Assembly: GCA_947053345.1 (NCBI GenBank) | Contig: CAMRSM010000001.1 | Location: 62,001-126,000 of the forward strand | Reading direction: 5' to 3' | Length of the DNA stretch: 64,000 bases | Source of the DNA: an uncultured Lachnospiraceae bacterium | GTDB taxonomy: Bacteria > Bacillota > Clostridia > Lachnospirales > Lachnospiraceae | In this document: in pieces, positions 44,729-52,364 of the stretch | Layout of the letters: each line of letters begins with the position of its first letter | Numbering within the stretch: position 1 is the stretch's first letter | The notes under the pieces: model-generated | Database searches by the model: none | The model's input: only the letters and a program-made list of their open reading frames with translations | What the model was told of the DNA's origin: nothing | Translations under genes and position numbers: made by a program

Positions 44729-45943
44729 ATGGGACAATTTACATATGTTGCGGTGACACCGCAGGGAAAAGAGAAAAAAGGAAATATCGAGGCGGGGGAT
44801 GAGGCGAAGGTAAGGGCGATTCTGAAAAAGGACGGCTTGCTTCCGATCTCAATCACCCCGGCAAGTGTCTTGAACCGCGATATCAATATCAGTTTCGGCG
44901 CGGTGGTAAAGCCGCGGGAGCTTGCGGTGTTCTGCAGGCAGTTCCAGAGTATTTTAAATGCCGGGGTCACGATCGTTGAGGCTCTGAGGATGCTGGCGGA
45001 GCAGACCGAGAACAAAATCTTTAAAAAGGCGCTGATGGAAACCGTGACTGCGGTGGAGCAAGGCGAGACATTGGGCAACGCAATGCGTCAGAACCCAAAG
45101 GTTTTCCCGGATATCCTCATCAACCTTGTCGATGCGGGGGAGGCATCGGGCAGCATGGACAAAGCATTTGCCCGGATGGCAACCCATTTCGAAAAGTCCG
45201 CCCGCATCAAGGCGCTTGTCAAAAAGGCGATGATTTATCCGATTGTGCTGATCTGCGTTGCCCTGATCGTTGTCATCGTCATGTCGGTGTTCGTTTTCCC
45301 GAAGTTCGCGGATATGTTCGCGGACATGGGATCGGATCTGCCGGGGATCACAAAGATGGTTATGGGATTTTCGGATTTTCTGATGAACCGCTGGTATTTT
45401 TTGGTCGCGGTTGTCGCGGCGTTGGTCGTTTCGCTTCGGGTATTTGCTTCAACGAACTTTGGAAAGCATGTGTTTGGGCGGCTTCTCATCAAGCTGCCGA
45501 TGTTCGGCAAGATGAATGTAAAAAACGCCAGCGCCATGTTTGCGCGCACGCTGAGCACGCTTGTCAGCTCTGGTATGTCACTCTCGGAATCGCTCACCAT
45601 CACGGCGCGCTCGATGAGCAATGTGCTGTTCAAGGATGCGCTGGAGGAGGCAAAACTTGAGGTGGAGCAGGGGGTCAGCCTTTCAAAAGCCGTGAAGCAG
45701 TGCGGGCTTTTCCCTCCGATGGTATGCCACATGCTGAGCATCGGGGAGGAGACCGGTAACATCGAGGACATGCTCACGAAAGTCGCGGAATATTATGAGG
45801 AGGAAGTCGAGATTCAGACGCAGAGTTTGTCGGCGGCGATGGAGCCGATGATCATCGTTGTGATGGGCGGGATCGTGGCATTCCTCGTGCTTGCGATGTA
45901 TATGCCGATGATTGATATGTACAGCGAAATGGATAGTTTGTAA
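44729..45943 (+). CDS. pilC: Type IV pilus inner-membrane platform protein PilC
   Basis: PilC is the polytopic platform that transmits ATPase motion to pilin subunits. The 404-residue protein has two repeated GspF domains (ELAVFCRQFQSILNAGVTIV; ...ASAMFARTLSTLVSSGMSLS) and membrane segments near 170-195, 225-240 and at the C-terminus (MIIVVMGGIVAFLVLAMYMP). It follows pilT and precedes the pilin, normal order in clostridial clusters. Confidence 0.96.
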   Translation: MGQFTYVAVTPQGKEKKGNIEAGDEAKVRAILKKDGLLPISITPASVLNRDINISFGAVVKPRELAVFCRQFQSILNAGVTIVEALRMLAEQTENKIFKKALMETVTAVEQGETLGNAMRQNPKVFPDILINLVDAGEASGSMDKAFARMATHFEKSARIKALVKKAMIYPIVLICVALIVVIVMSVFVFPKFADMFADMGSDLPGITKMVMGFSDFLMNRWYFLVAVVAALVVSLRVFASTNFGKHVFGRLLIKLPMFGKMNVKNASAMFARTLSTLVSSGMSLSESLTITARSMSNVLFKDALEEAKLEVEQGVSLSKAVKQCGLFPPMVCHMLSIGEETGNIEDMLTKVAEYYEEEVEIQTQSLSAAMEPMIIVVMGGIVAFLVLAMYMPMIDMYSEMDSL

Positions 45944-46303
45944 GGGGGCATGGACGGGGCGGGTGAATGACCAATTCCGCTTTAAGCTGTTCGTAAGAGG
46001 GCGGTGGTTTCCTCCAAATCCTCCGCAGAAACTCCTGTTTTTCCAGAAACTTACACCCCTTAAGAACTCCTGCTTGAATGATATAAAAAGCATGAATTTT
46101 CCGGAAAAGCGGCAGTGTCAGAAAAACGTACTGTATTGTGGATTATCACCAAAACGGAAAGGGCACGTGACATAAAAACAGTGATATGTGACAAAAAAGA
46201 GGTACATAAACAGCGGGGATGTGATAAAATATAATTGTAAAATATCCTTTGGGTGAAAACCACAAAAAGTAACTTCGAAAATGCCTTTGGAAAGAAAAAA
46301 GTA
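45944..46303. other. Non-coding region upstream of the pilin promoter
   Basis: About 360 nt lie between pilC and the pilin promoter without a supportable gene. A weak second promoter may exist (TATAAT at 46230-46235 with TAAACA 17 nt upstream), and GGTGAAAACC at 46252-46261 can form a small hairpin. The region grows AT-richer toward 46300. Confidence 0.5.
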
Positions 46304-46332
46304 TTGAAAAAATATTTGTTCGGAGTTATAAT
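46304..46332 (+). promoter_or_regulatory. Strong sigma-A promoter for the major pilin
   Basis: TTGAAA (46304-46309) and a consensus TATAAT (46327-46332) are 17 nt apart. Transcription would start near 46339, giving a ~195-nt leader before the pilin ATG. A dedicated strong promoter fits the large amount of major pilin needed. Confidence 0.8.
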
Positions 46333-46338
46333 TGGCTA

Positions 46339-46534
46339 GGATATTTAGTCAACGAAAGAGGAAACGCCAAGGGACAAAAGAAAAATCACCGTATGGGTGG
46401 AATCCGTGCAAAAGAATATCCCTGCCGGTCTCCGGACGGACACGGTTCGGGAGGGGGGATCAAAGCCTGCTGAGGGTTGTCATGATACATATCGGCAGGG
46501 AAACAAAATTATCTATCAAAAGGAGAGAGGAAAC
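46339..46534 (+). promoter_or_regulatory. Structured 5' leader of the pilin mRNA
   Basis: The leader holds a multi-helix domain closed by TCCCTGCCG (46419-46427) pairing perfectly with CGGCAGGGA (46493-46501), plus a CACC/GGTG hairpin near 46387. The closed domain ends ~20 nt before the ribosome site AAAGGAGAGAGG, a spacing suited to cis-regulation of translation. It has a CAAAGCC segment reminiscent of c-di-GMP-I riboswitches, but other conserved boxes are not seen, so no family is assigned. Confidence 0.5.
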
Positions 46535-46972
46535 ATGAAAAAGTTATTGGCAAAAAAGAGGGATAATAAGGGTTTCTCGCTTGTTGAGTTGATCGTAGTC
46601 ATCCTTATTATGGCAGTTATCGCGGTTGCGCTGGCACCACAGGTAATGAAGTGGGTTGGAACGTCGAAGGAAAATACGGATAAGAACAATATCGGCCAGA
46701 TTGAGTCGGCGGTGAATGCCGGTGTGGCGGATTATATGGCAAAGAATAATACTGCTACTGTGCCTGCTCTTACATTGAAGTGTAATGGGAGCTTATCTAT
46801 TACTACTGGCACTGATGTGAGCACGGGAACTACACTTTTGAGCTGTATCGAAGAGGCAATGAATAAGAAATACCCTACAGTTCAGCAGAATGGCAGTGCT
46901 TACTTTGAGATTAAGATTGAAACGACAGGTAGAGTTACGGTGACGATTCAGGGATTGCCGACAGCACCGTAA
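46535..46972 (+). CDS. pilA: Major type IV prepilin (PilA-like)
   Basis: This is the main structural pilin. The 145-residue precursor has a 13-residue basic leader cut after Gly13 (KRDNKG|FSLVELIVV), the conserved Glu5 and an N-terminal hydrophobic helix, then a small variable domain with two cysteines (LKCNG; LLSCIEE) that may form a disulfide. The ATG at 46535 follows AAAGGAGAGAGG. The 3' half is richer in A/T and T-ending codons than neighbouring genes, as often seen in diversifying pilins. Confidence 0.93.
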   Translation: MKKLLAKKRDNKGFSLVELIVVILIMAVIAVALAPQVMKWVGTSKENTDKNNIGQIESAVNAGVADYMAKNNTATVPALTLKCNGSLSITTGTDVSTGTTLLSCIEEAMNKKYPTVQQNGSAYFEIKIETTGRVTVTIQGLPTAP

Positions 46973-47015
46973 GAAGTAATTTGATCGAAGTATTTAAACA
47001 TTTTGTTTATGAAAG

Positions 47016-47074
47016 GTCATTTTGCATGGCGACAGAAGACATCGTCTTCAAGTGACATGCAAAATGACTTTTTT
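47016..47074 (+). terminator. Rho-independent terminator after the pilin
   Basis: GTCATTTTGCATG (47016-47028) pairs perfectly with CATGCAAAATGAC (47056-47068), followed by six T residues. A second small stem (GAAGAC/GTCTTC) lies in the loop. It isolates the pilin as its own transcription unit. Confidence 0.9.
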
Positions 47075-47364
47075 GTCAAACGGCCATATAGTGCAATAGA
47101 TTAGCCATGACATTATATACACTGAAAGCTTGGAACACTGCCATATGCTATTATTCAAACTTCTATAACAGTGTGTATGCATATCAGCCATAATATTTTG
47201 CAGTCTTGAAATTTACCTTGCTTTTTCTCCTTTTATCCCAAGAATCCTATCTGGAATTACCAAGCCAATGAAAAGCAAAGTTAATTTGAATACTACAAAT
47301 ATTCACGACCATGAACATAACAAAACCAAATAAATCCCATCCGCCAAAGGAGCTCTCTATCCCC
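47075..47364. other. AT-rich gap before prepilin peptidase
   Basis: This ~290-nt region is AT-rich, unlike the rest of the window. I see no clear gene; an in-frame extension of the prepilin peptidase to an ATG at 47311 is possible but lacks a ribosome site. No confident promoter was found. Confidence 0.5.
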
Positions 47365-48156
47365 ATGCTGACCCAAACATTAACCCACCCCCTGACATCC
47401 ACCCCAATCCTCCCCCTCGCCTACCTTACCATCTTCGCTTTCGGCATCGTCATCGGCAGTTTCCTCAACGTCTGCATTTACCGCATCCCAAGGCATGAGA
47501 CAGTCGTCACGACCCCGTCGCACTGCATGAATTGCGGCTATCCCCTGCGTTGGTTTGACCTGATCCCGGTCTTTTCCTGGCTTGCCCTAAGGGGGCGCTG
47601 CCGCAAATGCGGGGAGAGGATCTCGGTGCAGTATCCGCTGATTGAGGCGGGGAATGGTCTGCTCTGGGTGGCGACCTTTGCCCTCTGCGGCTTTTCGGTG
47701 TTAACGCTTCTTGATTGCCTTGCGGTCTCAGCGCTTCTGGTCATAAGCCTGATCGACGCAAGAACCTTTGAAATTCCGTTTTCCTGCAATGTTTTCATCG
47801 GCATTTTGGGCATCTTTGCCACCATCTTTGACTTTGGGCATATGATAAACCATATCGCGGGTTTTTTCGGGGTGGCGCTGCTTTTGCTGCTTGTGTATGT
47901 GCTGACCGGCGGGCGCGGCATCGGGGGCGGTGATATCAAGCTGATGGCGGCGACCGGGCTGCTGCTCGGCTTTGGCTGCAATCTGGCAGGGTTTTTGTTC
48001 GGCTGCCTGTATGCCAGTGTGATCCATATCGCGCGGATGAAGCTTTCCGGCGCGGAGAGTATGCTGGCGATGGGGCCTTACCTCGCGGCGGGAACCCTGA
48101 CCGCGATGTGGTTTGGGGAGAGGATCGTAACTTGGTATCTGGGCTTTTTGGTATGA
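47365..48156 (+). CDS. pilD: Prepilin peptidase/N-methyltransferase PilD
   Basis: PilD cleaves prepilin leaders and methylates the new N-terminus. The ~263-residue protein has the N-terminal zinc-type cysteines (HCMNCGYPLRW, GRCRKCGER) and both catalytic aspartate motifs: LIDARTFEIP and the GxGD-type GIGGGDIKLM. The ATG at 47365 lies 12 nt after AAAGGAG; 47311 is a less likely alternative. The first ~18 codons are rich in CC and encode Thr/Pro. It would process the pilin and all minor pilins here. Confidence 0.94.
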   Translation: MLTQTLTHPLTSTPILPLAYLTIFAFGIVIGSFLNVCIYRIPRHETVVTTPSHCMNCGYPLRWFDLIPVFSWLALRGRCRKCGERISVQYPLIEAGNGLLWVATFALCGFSVLTLLDCLAVSALLVISLIDARTFEIPFSCNVFIGILGIFATIFDFGHMINHIAGFFGVALLLLLVYVLTGGRGIGGGDIKLMAATGLLLGFGCNLAGFLFGCLYASVIHIARMKLSGAESMLAMGPYLAAGTLTAMWFGERIVTWYLGFLV

Positions 48157-48164
48157 CCGTGCGA

Positions 48165-48192
48165 TTGACATTACCGCGAAAAATGCTATAAT
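48165..48192 (+). promoter_or_regulatory. Consensus promoter for the pilM operon
   Basis: Perfect TTGACA (48165-48170) and TATAAT (48187-48192) boxes are 16 nt apart, with TGC directly before the -10 (extended -10). It begins 9 nt after the pilD stop and should drive the pilM-to-minor-pilin operon. The leader ends GCGGAACTTAAAAGAGGAGG, the same tail seen in the flhA/pilT repeat. Confidence 0.88.
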
Positions 48193-48239
48193 AGTTAGGA
48201 AAGGGCGGAGGCGGAACTTAAAAGAGGAGGGCAAGATAC

Positions 48240-49859
48240 ATGGGCAGAGTGACAGCAATCGAGATTGGCCTGTATTACACGAAGATTTGCGAAGTGGATT
48301 TTAAGACACGCAATACAAAAGTATACAAGTCCATTATTTTCGATACGCCGGAAAATACGATCGAGGACGGCTATATCCGTGATAAGAACAATTTCGCGGA
48401 TGAACTGCGCCGCCAGTTAAAACAAAATAAATTTAAGAATAAAAATGTTGCCTTTACGGTGGCTTCCAACAAGATCCTAAGCCGCGAGGTGACGATCCCG
48501 GCGGTCAAGGACAACCGCATCATGGATATCGTGCACGCGGAGGCGAACGAGTATTTCCCGATGGATATTTCCGAGCATGTACTGACGTACTCGCTGTTGG
48601 AAAACCTTCCGGAGACAAAGCAGAAGAAGATCATGGTATTTGCAGCTCCACTCACGCTGGTCAAGAATTATTATAGTCTGGCGGAGATGCTTGATGTGAA
48701 CGTTGTGGCGCTTGATTATATCGGCAATTCGACCTATCAGGTGATGCGCCATTTACAGGGCGGCGAGGTCAATTTTATCGTGCAGATCAACCAGCAGAAT
48801 ACCCTGGTCTCAATCTTGCGCGGCGGGGCGCTTGCGATGCAGCGGAATGTAAATTTTGGTGTTGCAAGCATTCTTGATGTGCTGCGCGGGTACGGCGATT
48901 TTGAAAATCTTTCCCCTGCGGAGTGCTATGACCTGATCTGCAAGAAGCGGTTTATCAAAAAAAATTTAAGTGCATTAGACGATGATGTGAACAACATCGC
49001 GGTGGAGATGGTGGATGATGTGATGGAAGAAGTATTCCAGTTCGTCAACAGCATCAACCGCGTGATTGAATATTATAACGCAAACGACCAGGAACACAAG
49101 GTTGACAAGATTTATCTGGTCGGACGCGGCACAAAGATCATGGGGATTTCCGAGCTTTTGGGCAATGAGCTCAATCTCCCGGTGGAGATTATCACGGCGC
49201 TGCACGGTGTCACCTTCCGCAAATACCCGCCGGAGTTAAAGGAACATCTGGATGAGCTGTTTTCCTGTGCAGGCGCGGCGATCAACCCAGCGAGCTTCGT
49301 GCCGGAGGAGATGATCCAGAAAAGTCTGAAAAAAGACAATATGCGCCTGTACGTGCTGCTTCTGATCCTTGTTTTCGTGGCATCGGGAACCCTGATCTTT
49401 ACGGGCTACATCGCGAGGGAAGAGGAGAGGACAAAACAGGAGGAACTGAAAGCAGAACGCGAGAAGTATTTGTACATAAAGGAGGTTTTTGAAGAATATG
49501 AGAGAAGCGTTGCCGCGATGACGGAGGCGGTATGGCTTGGGAAAAACGCGGAATCGTACAATGAGAACCTGAACGAACTGATTGCGGCACTCGAGCAGAT
49601 GCTGCCGACAAACTGCATCGTGCAGTCCCTCTCGGTGTCGGACGACGCGATTTTTGTGAGCTTTGTGGCAGATTCCAAGGAGACGGCGGCGCAGCTTTTG
49701 GTACAGTTAAAGAAGATTCCATACATCGGCGCGACGAGCGTTTCCGGCATCACGGAAAACGCGGAGGAGGAGTCAGGCGCGGCGACGGTCACATTTTCCG
49801 TGAGCATGACATGGAATCCGGATTATACCGGGGAGGAGGGCACAGAGAATGAACAATAA
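48240..49859 (+). CDS. pilM: PilM-PilN fusion, pilus assembly protein
   Basis: PilM is the actin-like cytoplasmic ring protein and PilN the membrane protein it binds. Here one 539-residue protein combines them: an ASKHA PilM part (TAIEIGLYYTKICEVDF; VASNKILSREVTIPAVKDN; EYFPMDI; ...YLVGRGTKIMGI) to about residue 365, a membrane segment near 372-395 (LYVLLLILVFVASGTLIFTG), then a coiled coil and a PilN-like extracytoplasmic domain (ALEQMLPTNCIVQSLSVSDD). The gene overlaps the next by 11 nt. Confidence 0.88.
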   Translation: MGRVTAIEIGLYYTKICEVDFKTRNTKVYKSIIFDTPENTIEDGYIRDKNNFADELRRQLKQNKFKNKNVAFTVASNKILSREVTIPAVKDNRIMDIVHAEANEYFPMDISEHVLTYSLLENLPETKQKKIMVFAAPLTLVKNYYSLAEMLDVNVVALDYIGNSTYQVMRHLQGGEVNFIVQINQQNTLVSILRGGALAMQRNVNFGVASILDVLRGYGDFENLSPAECYDLICKKRFIKKNLSALDDDVNNIAVEMVDDVMEEVFQFVNSINRVIEYYNANDQEHKVDKIYLVGRGTKIMGISELLGNELNLPVEIITALHGVTFRKYPPELKEHLDELFSCAGAAINPASFVPEEMIQKSLKKDNMRLYVLLLILVFVASGTLIFTGYIAREEERTKQEELKAEREKYLYIKEVFEEYERSVAAMTEAVWLGKNAESYNENLNELIAALEQMLPTNCIVQSLSVSDDAIFVSFVADSKETAAQLLVQLKKIPYIGATSVSGITENAEEESGAATVTFSVSMTWNPDYTGEEGTENEQ

Positions 49860-50907
49860 TAACAAAGCTTCGGAAGGACAGAAAAAATTATTGATCGTTT
49901 TGCTGATGCTGGTCGTGTTTTTCGCGGCTTACCGTTTTGCCTACCAGCCCCTGACGAAGGATACCGAGAGGCTGGCCGAGGAGAATGCGGCGCTTGAGGT
50001 CGAGATTTCCGACTTAAAGGGCAAGGCGGCGAATGAGGCGATCTATCAGGCGGAAATTGAGGCCATCCATGTGTCGATCGGGGAAATTTTAAAACAGTTC
50101 GGACCGGGTGTGACCCCGGAGAAGAGCATCCTGTTTTTCATCAACATGGCGCAGGCTGCGCAGGTGCAGATCCCGACGATCTCCTTCGGAGAACCGGCGC
50201 TGCTCTATACGACGAGCAGCTTGACGAACGCGGAGGGCATGCCGTACAATCAGTATGCGGCGGCGTACAATGTGGCGTACAGCACGAGCTATGAGGGTTT
50301 AAAGACCCTGATCGCGTATGTGAACCAGTTCCCGGAAAAGATGCATCTCGGCACGCTGACCGCGGCGTACAGCAGTGAGACGGACAGTTTGAGCGGGAAT
50401 TTCAGTATTGAATGGTATATGTTAACGGGAACCGGCCAGCAGTACCGCTTTGAAGACATGGAAACGATCGACATCGGGAACGGCAATATTTTCCGCTCCG
50501 GATCGGGAGCACCGGACGGGGATGCCGGACTTGATTTCAATTTTGATTTCGGGGATATGTTCGGAGGAAGCGGGACGGCGGAAGATGGAAAAGACGCGGA
50601 TGATGCAGGGGAGGTCCCGGCAGGAAACGACGGGGAAGACGGGAAGAATGAGGCCGGCGTGGACGAAAAGCCGGATGCAGACGATAACGACGGTGCAGAC
50701 GCAGGCGGGAACCCGGATGCAGGGGAGGACGAGGAAGCCGGCGTGGACGAAAAACCGGACGCAGACGATGACGACGGTGCGGATGCAGGCGGGAATCCGG
50801 ACGGAAGCGGGAACGATGAGGCAGATGGGGATTCTGATGCGGATGACAACGGCAGTGCAGGCGAGGACGAAAATCCGGACGGGGAAGATAACGGCGGTGC
50901 GGATTGA
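49849..50907 (+). CDS. pilO: PilO-like protein with acidic repeat tail
   Basis: The 352-residue protein has one membrane segment (residues ~13-33), a coiled coil (ERLAEENAALEVEISDLKG) and a PilO-type domain to about residue 205 (YEGLKTLIAYVNQFPEKMHL). The last ~110 residues are almost all Asp, Glu, Gly, Ala and Asn, including a 28-residue tandem repeat (period 84 bp) starting AGVDEKPDADD. PilO normally ends after its ferredoxin-like domain, so the tail is an addition. It overlaps pilM, fitting a PilM-PilN-PilO complex. Confidence 0.82.
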   Translation: MNNNNKASEGQKKLLIVLLMLVVFFAAYRFAYQPLTKDTERLAEENAALEVEISDLKGKAANEAIYQAEIEAIHVSIGEILKQFGPGVTPEKSILFFINMAQAAQVQIPTISFGEPALLYTTSSLTNAEGMPYNQYAAAYNVAYSTSYEGLKTLIAYVNQFPEKMHLGTLTAAYSSETDSLSGNFSIEWYMLTGTGQQYRFEDMETIDIGNGNIFRSGSGAPDGDAGLDFNFDFGDMFGGSGTAEDGKDADDAGEVPAGNDGEDGKNEAGVDEKPDADDNDGADAGGNPDAGEDEEAGVDEKPDADDDDGADAGGNPDGSGNDEADGDSDADDNGSAGEDENPDGEDNGGAD

Positions 50908-51093
50908 AATTCTGGCAGGATGACCACGGTGATGCCGCGGGAAGTACGAACGGGAATGAGGGTGCTCCCCGCGGGAAAGAAAATTTCCTGATACGGCACA
51001 GACAGCAGGGATGAAACCGGAGGAAAGGATAATACCGACGTTTGTGGCCGGCAGAGGATACCGGAAATCGGATCAATATAAAAATGGCAGGGG

Positions 51094-52341
51094 GTGATGG
51101 CAGTGCTTTTGCGGATGCAGAATATGCTGCAAAAAAGGAAGAACAGGGCAGGACGGGCGGATGACCGCGGCGTTTCGTTCGTGGAGGTTATTGTCAGCAT
51201 GCTTATCATGGCGATTGCCGTGATCCCGCTGCTCGGAAGCTTTATGATGTCACTTAAAGTGAACATGAAATCAAGACAGGCGATGGCGGCGACGATTGTG
51301 GCGCAGAATGTGATGGAGTGTGTGAAGGAGTACGCGAACACGCATACCATCAAGTCAGGGCTTGCGGAGGACAGCGCGATGAAGGATATCCTGCCGGATG
51401 CCTATGCGGACGGTTTGGGAGGAAAGGGGATTTTTGAGCCGAATCCCAACGGTTTCACACTTAAGAATGTGCGGGAGGGTGTGAACGATTACTTTGTAAA
51501 AGTTACGTACAGTGGGGCGGAGTTTGAAAAGACCGACCAGACGGGGCTCAACGACCGCGGCATTCCGGACCTGACGACTTTGGATGGGGAATCGACCTTT
51601 GTTGTCTGCCCGGCTGGCGTGGTGAACGGAAGCTTGGAAAAAGCGGCGAAGACCTATTTCTTTGACGAGTGGGTTTCGGGGCAGTGGAGCAGCCACGCGG
51701 ATGTGGAAGGGTATTCCGGTCCGAGCGAACAGGAGCGGGCGGAAGCGAAGCTTAATATTGATGATGAGATGACAAGTCATCTGGTGATCGAAGTGTCCGG
51801 GACAAGAACGGAACCAAAAGCGGAGGTGTTGCTGCGCTATTCCTACGGCGGCTCTTCCTACGCGGCATATTCCACCGAGAGCAGTGCGGGGATGAAGAAT
51901 CTGGAAAATATATATATCTTTTACGATCCGCTCAGGATAGCCGGAGACCCTTCGGGGAACGCGCGGATCGGGGATATGGTTGAGATAAAAAATACCGGTG
52001 GGTTTGGATGGAAGCTGTTTTTTGCTGTGCAGGAGAGCGCAGCCTGTCTTGGCAGCTTAGCGGGCGCAGACAAAATTTTCGGTCCGGTTTTTGCGATAAA
52101 CCAACCGTATATCGGCGAAAAGATAGAACTGTTTTGTTCGACGACGCTTGAGGCCGACCATAGGGTCAGCATAAGCGGAGGAACGGTAGTGCCGGGATAT
52201 GAAGTACTGGAAGACAGACAGTCACTCGTTGTTACCAAAGAGCATACGAGAATGCAGAAGGTGACCATCGAGGTCTACCGTCAGGACGAGGGGCATGCAG
52301 GCAGCCTGCTCGCGACGATGGAAACCGATATCATGCAGTAG
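51094..52341 (+). CDS. Minor prepilin with large C-terminal domain
   Basis: The 415-residue precursor has a leader of about 25 residues ending in a basic stretch (RADDRG) and the prepilin segment G|VSFVEVIVSMLIMAIAV with the Glu5 equivalent. A large domain of unknown type follows (beta-rich; EVSGTRTEPKAEVLLRYSYG; VTIEVYRQDEGHAG). GTG at 51094 or ATG at 51097 are the likely starts. It probably belongs to the priming or tip complex with the next three genes. Confidence 0.8.
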   Translation: MMAVLLRMQNMLQKRKNRAGRADDRGVSFVEVIVSMLIMAIAVIPLLGSFMMSLKVNMKSRQAMAATIVAQNVMECVKEYANTHTIKSGLAEDSAMKDILPDAYADGLGGKGIFEPNPNGFTLKNVREGVNDYFVKVTYSGAEFEKTDQTGLNDRGIPDLTTLDGESTFVVCPAGVVNGSLEKAAKTYFFDEWVSGQWSSHADVEGYSGPSEQERAEAKLNIDDEMTSHLVIEVSGTRTEPKAEVLLRYSYGGSSYAAYSTESSAGMKNLENIYIFYDPLRIAGDPSGNARIGDMVEIKNTGGFGWKLFFAVQESAACLGSLAGADKIFGPVFAINQPYIGEKIELFCSTTLEADHRVSISGGTVVPGYEVLEDRQSLVVTKEHTRMQKVTIEVYRQDEGHAGSLLATMETDIMQ

Positions 52342-52364
52342 GCATGTAAAGGAGGCATAAGGAA

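Noticed and set aside
46339-46534. c-di-GMP-I riboswitch in the pilin leader
   Set aside because: Only a CAAAGCC-like segment is present; the GGCAAACC box, GAAA tetraloop and full GCAAAGCC context are not seen. A class II pattern also does not fit.
50289-51353. Minus-strand Ser/Pro-rich frame opposite the PilO tail
   Set aside because: It arises from the antisense of the acidic repeat; no ribosome site or conserved features.
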